A stretch of 64,000 nt of DNA from Fibrobacter sp. UWB11 (lineage in GTDB: Bacteria; Fibrobacterota; Fibrobacteria; Fibrobacterales; Fibrobacteraceae): assembly GCF_900143015.1 (NCBI RefSeq), contig NZ_FSRT01000001.1, forward strand, positions 992,001 to 1,056,000, written 5' to 3'. How positions within the stretch are numbered: position 1 is the first letter of the stretch; the number at the start of each line of letters is the position of its first letter. The position numbers and the translations under genes are program-made. Shown one piece after another: positions 60,732 to 64,000 of this stretch. Under the pieces are notes generated by a model. It saw only the letters and a program-made list of their open reading frames with translations, had not been told where the DNA came from and did no database searches.

Positions 60732-61985
60732 ATGAAAATACGTTGTTTGTTTTTCGTAATGATGCTTGGATTTGCGGCAAGCCTTTGGGCTCAAGAATCG
60801 CAAATGGTTTCCAAGAAATCTTTATTCTTGCGTGCTCGCGAAGCGTTGCATAAATCCTTAAAAAATGAGGACTATGAACGCGCTGCGACCGCTTTTGATT
60901 ACCTCAAAGAAAATGTCAGCGTAGGCGCTCCGCTGGAATTGTTTGAAGAATATTTAGTGAATATGGAACTCAAGCGTTTCGATGATGCAATCGCGATTTA
61001 TACGGATGGCAGGCGCGCATTCATGGATTCTGCATACTCGAAGAAATTTGAGATGCGCTTTAGGGAAGACGATGGCTTGAATCTCTATTTGTATAGGCAT
61101 CTTTCGCCGTTTGAAAAGCCTATAGCGGATTCGTTGATTGCTCGCGTAGATTCTTCAGACATCAAGCAGGAATCTAAAGATTTGTACAGGACCTTGCTCT
61201 ATTCCGAAATTCTGTTGGGTTATAAAACATTGCGCTCTTATTCTTCAGATTCCGTGCGCTACATGTATTATATCAAGGATACGACTTGTGCCGAGGCATT
61301 TTTAATTGCGGCTCAAAATTTTGTTCAAGATTATCCTTCTTCAAAACATTCTTCTTATTTAAAGAACCAGATAATTCCGTTTGTTCAAAAGATAATGAAT
61401 AAACATCGCTTGTATCGCAAGGATCCTTTTGCGCATAAATATTATACAGGTGGGAGTAATTTGTATGTGTACAAGTGGCTTGGTACTTTGAGTGGGGAAG
61501 GTACGGACTATTTGAATAGTAAAATGGGAACGTCGTTCATGATTGAATTGTCGCTACGTTCTTGGAGAATCAGTTTGAACGGCTACTATTCTTATGGCTT
61601 GATTACTTATTTAAAGCCAGAATTTAAAGGTACTTCTGATGGCGATAGCGAGGAAGATGTTACTTATGGCTTGAATTTGGGCTTTACCGCATTTGATTCT
61701 CGCTATATTCGCGTTGAACCGTTTTTAGGTTATTCGAGAACAAGTTTTGAGAGTGCGGTAAATGCTGAATCTTCGGATGAATTTGCGTTGGGAACAAATG
61801 TCGATTATCGATTCTGGTCAACAATTCCGAGAAACGCTTTCAGCTATTTGACCTTTTCTTGTTTATTGCGCTTTAAGTATATGGTTCAGTTCGGTTCCTT
61901 TAAGCAGGAAGGCATTGGGAACAATAAAAAGTTTGGAACTGTTCGACATACGTTTGCCCTTGGTTTGGGCATAGGGGATTGGTAA
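60732..61985 (+). CDS. Tandem array protein 3: helical domain plus barrel
   Basis: A 417-residue exported protein (signal FFVMMLGFAASLWAQ). Its helical domain REALHKSLKNEDYERAATAF, FEEYLVNMELKRFDDAIAIY and EDDGLNLYLYR aligns with array protein 2. The barrel starts at YYTGGSNLYVYKWLGTLSGE, contains NLGFTAFDSRYIRVEPFLGY, and ends GLGIGDW. It is the closest relative of array protein 2, indicating a recent tandem duplication. A strong hairpin terminator follows the stop. Confidence 0.7.
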   Translation: MKIRCLFFVMMLGFAASLWAQESQMVSKKSLFLRAREALHKSLKNEDYERAATAFDYLKENVSVGAPLELFEEYLVNMELKRFDDAIAIYTDGRRAFMDSAYSKKFEMRFREDDGLNLYLYRHLSPFEKPIADSLIARVDSSDIKQESKDLYRTLLYSEILLGYKTLRSYSSDSVRYMYYIKDTTCAEAFLIAAQNFVQDYPSSKHSSYLKNQIIPFVQKIMNKHRLYRKDPFAHKYYTGGSNLYVYKWLGTLSGEGTDYLNSKMGTSFMIELSLRSWRISLNGYYSYGLITYLKPEFKGTSDGDSEEDVTYGLNLGFTAFDSRYIRVEPFLGYSRTSFESAVNAESSDEFALGTNVDYRFWSTIPRNAFSYLTFSCLLRFKYMVQFGSFKQEGIGNNKKFGTVRHTFALGLGIGDW

Positions 61986-61987
61986 TA

Positions 61988-62014
61988 AAAAAGCTCGGCT
62001 TTTAGCCGAGCTGA
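61988..62014. terminator. Bidirectional terminator between the array and hisI
   Basis: AGCTCGGCT TTT AGCCGAGCT is a perfect 9-bp stem, with A-rich and T-rich sides for both directions. Confidence 0.85.
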
Positions 62015-62017
62015 ATT

Positions 62018-62368
62018 TTACTTATCGCATGTTTTAAAGAAGCAACTGCGAGCGCCTGTGTGGCAAGCGACCTGCGGTCCCTTCATTCGCACCTTGAAAA
62101 GCAGTGCGTCAGAATCACAGTCAGCGGCCCATTCGACGACTGTCATCACGTTTCCGCTTGTGTCGCCCTTGTGCCAGTATTCCTTGCGGCTACGGCTCCA
62201 GAACACCATTTCGCCACATTCATGTGTGCGGCGGAGTGCTTCTTCGTTCATCCATGCCATCATCAGTACGTCACCTTTGTCGGCATCTTGAACGATTGCC
62301 GGTGCGAGTTTTACGCCACCGAATTCCACTTCGAATTTTACTTCTTTGATTAAATCTTCAAATTTCAT
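62018..62368 (-). CDS. hisI: Phosphoribosyl-AMP cyclohydrolase
   Basis: A 116-residue cytoplasmic enzyme of histidine synthesis that opens the adenine ring of [18 protein letters not shown], the metal-binding DCDSDALLF and [13 protein letters not shown] with its two cysteines are all present. It lacks a fused HisE domain, which must be elsewhere. It is alone, between the barrel array and proA. No regulatory leader is visible. Confidence 0.96.
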   Translation of the reverse strand: MKFEDLIKEVKFEVEFGGVKLAPAIVQDADKGDVLMMAWMNEEALRRTHECGEMVFWSRSRKEYWHKGDTSGNVMTVVEWAADCDSDALLFKVRMKGPQVACHTGARSCFFKTCDK

Positions 62369-62393
62369 AGTAATTTACTCTTTATTCATCTTG

Positions 62394-62495
62394 TGTCATT
62401 CTGAGCGGACCCTGGAGCCGCAGGCGATAGGGGTAGTCGAAGAATCCAGTGAGTTTTGCTCTGGATCCTTCGGAGCGTTGCTCCTCAGGATGACG
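62394..62495. repeat. Dispersed intergenic repeat pair between hisI and proA
   Basis: TGTCATTCTGAGCGGAC and GCTCCTCAGGATGACGCG are inverted ends of the TCATCCTGAG-type repeat, with 'gaagaatccag' and 'ctggatccttcgg' inside. No coding potential. Confidence 0.55.
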
Positions 62496-62505
62496 CGCAT
62501 CTGTA

Positions 62506-63777
62506 TTATCCGCGAACCTGTCCGTTGCCACGGAGAATCCACTTGTAGCTGCAGAGGCTTTCGACGCCCATCGGACCGCGAGCATGGAGCTTGTCGGTGG
62601 AAATTCCCACTTCGGCACCGAGACCGTATTCGCCACCGTCTGCAAAGCGCGTGCTGGCGTTCACCATGACGCTGCTGCTATCGACATTTGCAACGAAGTA
62701 GTCTTGAACGCTTGCATCTTCTGCAACAACAGCTTCCGTGTGGCGGCTGCTGTTCTTTTCGATGTGGTCGCATGCTTCTTCGACGTTGTCCACGAACTTG
62801 ACGCTTGATTTGAGAGCGAGGTATTCGTGATGGTAGTTGCTGTCGTCACCGATGTCCTTGATGCGGCTGTCGTGCGATTGTGCGTCCTTGTTGCCAAAGA
62901 GTTCCACGCCGCGATCAGCGAGGCAATCAATGAGTTTCTTGACGTTTGCATCATCGATATGGCGGTCAATGATGACGCATTCCATGGCGTTGCACACGCC
63001 GGTGCGCTGCGTCTTGGCGTTAATCAAGATGTTTACTGCTTTTTCCATGTCTGCGGACTTGTCCACGTACACATGGCAGATGCCGTTGAAGTGCTTGATG
63101 ACAGGAATCTTGCTCTGTTCCACGACTGCGCGGATCAAGCGTTCGCCACCGCGAGGAATCACGAGGTCGAGGCAATCGTTGCGCTGTAAGAGCATGCCCA
63201 CAAGGTCATGGCTCGTTTCGGTCACGAGTTGCACAGCGTCCTTGTCGACGCCATTTTCTTCAAGAGCCTGGTGGAAAATCCCGGCGAGGCACTTTGCGGA
63301 GTTGAGCGATTCTTTTCCGCCACGGAGAATTACGGCATTGCCAGCCTTAAAGCAAAGGCAAGCTCCATCAATCGTCACGTTCGGGCGGCTTTCAAAAATA
63401 AAGAACACAGAACCTATCGGCACGGCAACACGGCTAATCTTGATGCCGTTCTTGAGTTCACGAGATTCAAGAATGCGGCCGAGCGGGTCGGTAAATGCAG
63501 CGATTTCTTCGGCACCCTTAGCCATCGATTCGATGCGGGCGTCGTTCAAAGTCAGGCGATCCATCTTGGAATCGTCGAGTTTGCCGGCGGCGGCTTCGAG
63601 GTCAAGCTTGTTGGCGGCGAGAATTTCCGGCTTCTTTGCACGGAGGATTTCTGCAACACGTGCGAGTACTGCAGCGCGCTTTTCAGCGCTCAATGTACGA
63701 ATTTTCTTGCTCGCGTTCTTTGCGTTGTTGGCGAGCTCATCAGAGTATTTTTCCAAATTAACGTTATTCTGTGTCAT
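62506..63777 (-). CDS. proA: Gamma-glutamyl phosphate reductase
   Basis: A 423-residue aldehyde-dehydrogenase-fold enzyme of proline synthesis. The catalytic Cys is in KTQRTGVCNAMECVI, and IFESRPNVTIDGACLCFKAGNAVILRGG (in two parts) is the NADPH-binding region. ARGPMGVESLCSYKWIL is the typical C-terminus. The ATG at 63777 is supported by a TATATT box ending exactly 7 nt upstream. ProB is not in view. It may be transcribed alone. Confidence 0.96.
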   Translation of the reverse strand: MTQNNVNLEKYSDELANNAKNASKKIRTLSAEKRAAVLARVAEILRAKKPEILAANKLDLEAAAGKLDDSKMDRLTLNDARIESMAKGAEEIAAFTDPLGRILESRELKNGIKISRVAVPIGSVFFIFESRPNVTIDGACLCFKAGNAVILRGGKESLNSAKCLAGIFHQALEENGVDKDAVQLVTETSHDLVGMLLQRNDCLDLVIPRGGERLIRAVVEQSKIPVIKHFNGICHVYVDKSADMEKAVNILINAKTQRTGVCNAMECVIIDRHIDDANVKKLIDCLADRGVELFGNKDAQSHDSRIKDIGDDSNYHHEYLALKSSVKFVDNVEEACDHIEKNSSRHTEAVVAEDASVQDYFVANVDSSSVMVNASTRFADGGEYGLGAEVGISTDKLHARGPMGVESLCSYKWILRGNGQVRG

Positions 63778-63784
63778 AAACGCA

Positions 63785-63790
63785 AATATA
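63785..63790 (-). promoter_or_regulatory. -10 box (TATATT) for leaderless proA
   Basis: On the minus strand TATATT(TG) ends 7 nt before the ATG at 63777. Confidence 0.5.
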
Positions 63791-63810
63791 GAAATTTAAT
63801 AAGTGCTGCA

Positions 63811-63844
63811 CTGGATCCTTCGTCCCTTCGGTCCTCAGGATGAC
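63811..63844. repeat. Dispersed intergenic repeat, TCAGGATGAC end
   Basis: CTGGATCCTTCG and GGTCCTCAGGATGACG match the same repeat ends as at 62445-62495. Confidence 0.55.
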
Positions 63845-63853
63845 GTATTGCAA

Positions 63854-63882
63854 CGAAAAAGTCCCGCACTAGGGCGGGACTC
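63854..63882 (-). terminator. Terminator of the right-edge gene
   Basis: On the minus strand AGTCCCGC and GCGGGACT form an 8-bp stem followed by TTTTT. Confidence 0.75.
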
Positions 63883-63908
63883 TCGAATTGGTGATAAAGC
63901 CGAACCAA

Positions 63909-64000
63909 TTACAGCAAGTTCACGATTGCCGTGAACAGCGCATCCGAAAGTGCGTTTGTTTCCAATCCTTCAATCACGCTGAACTGGTTGAACATAATCT
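63909..64000 (-). CDS. C-terminal fragment of an unidentified protein
   Basis: The minus-strand frame is open from the window edge to a TAA at 63909-63911 and gives about 29 residues ending ETNALSDALFTAIVNLL. The hydrophobic C-terminal helix is consistent with a membrane or coiled protein, but this is too short to name. A hairpin terminator 30 bases downstream supports it as a real gene end. Confidence 0.55.
   Translation of the reverse strand, partial: IMFNQFSVIEGLETNALSDALFTAIVNLL

Overview
The window looks like chromosomal DNA of a Fibrobacter-type rumen or gut cellulose degrader (phylum Fibrobacterota). The evidence is a lipoprotein with the Fibrobacter succinogenes major paralogous domain (55936-56895), a GH51 cellulase with the architecture of endoglucanase F/Cel51A (19898-23059), a PorU-like sortase of the type IX secretion system (10561-14676), a surface protein with a long poly-serine linker and a type IX sorting tail (52601-54127), and many lineage-type outer-membrane barrels. 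No phage, plasmid, IS element or CRISPR array is visible, so this is core chromosome with lineage-specific surface genes mixed in.

Layout. 1-8.9 kb: a truncated 7TM diguanylate cyclase, MgtC/DUF4010 transporter, thiD, typA, ruvX, a stand-alone receiver-like protein, a lamin-tail lipoprotein and a GGQ release-factor-like protein. 8.9-15.5 kb: a lipoprotein and an exported protein of unknown role, PorU, and an 8-TM protein. 15.5-18.7 kb: a hairpin-rich intergenic region, yicC, and a MetX-MetW fusion. 19-23 kb: a DsbA-like lipoprotein and Cel51A. 23-32.3 kb: two copies of a two-gene surface module flanking nhaC, three tandem tRNA-Lys(CTT) genes and xerD, then a small barrel. 32.3-41.9 kb: glgB, a thioesterase, a barrel plus TPR-lipoprotein pair, a cysteine-cluster/SprT pair, a multi-domain solute-binding lipoprotein and ywlG. 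42-46.5 kb: a diadenylate-cyclase-like orphan, facing the cell-envelope operon orn-PBP-lgt. 46.8-56 kb: fabF, a DUF2279 protein, an NSS transporter, pgpA-hflX, the Ser-rich surface protein and glyQS. 56-64 kb: FISUMP lipoprotein, SMR pump, two small lipoproteins and a tandem array of three helical-plus-barrel proteins, then hisI and proA. The last 92 bases are the 3' end of an unidentified minus-strand gene.

Three observations stand out. First, at least fourteen genes carry a TAnnTT-type -10 box whose end lies only 6-8 nt before the start codon, which predicts leaderless mRNAs; genes inside operons instead carry Shine-Dalgarno sequences. The rule also settles several start codons. Second, the 564-residue protein at 42022-43716 has the DG(A) and RHR motifs of c-di-AMP synthases at the correct spacing inside an otherwise unrecognised protein. 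Third, the lipoprotein at 39514-41151 appears to be a rearranged solute-binding protein in the order lobe II, complete domain, lobe I.

Limits: all functional names come from reading motifs by eye. No database search, structure prediction or folding calculation was run. Residue numbers were counted by hand from the chosen start codons.
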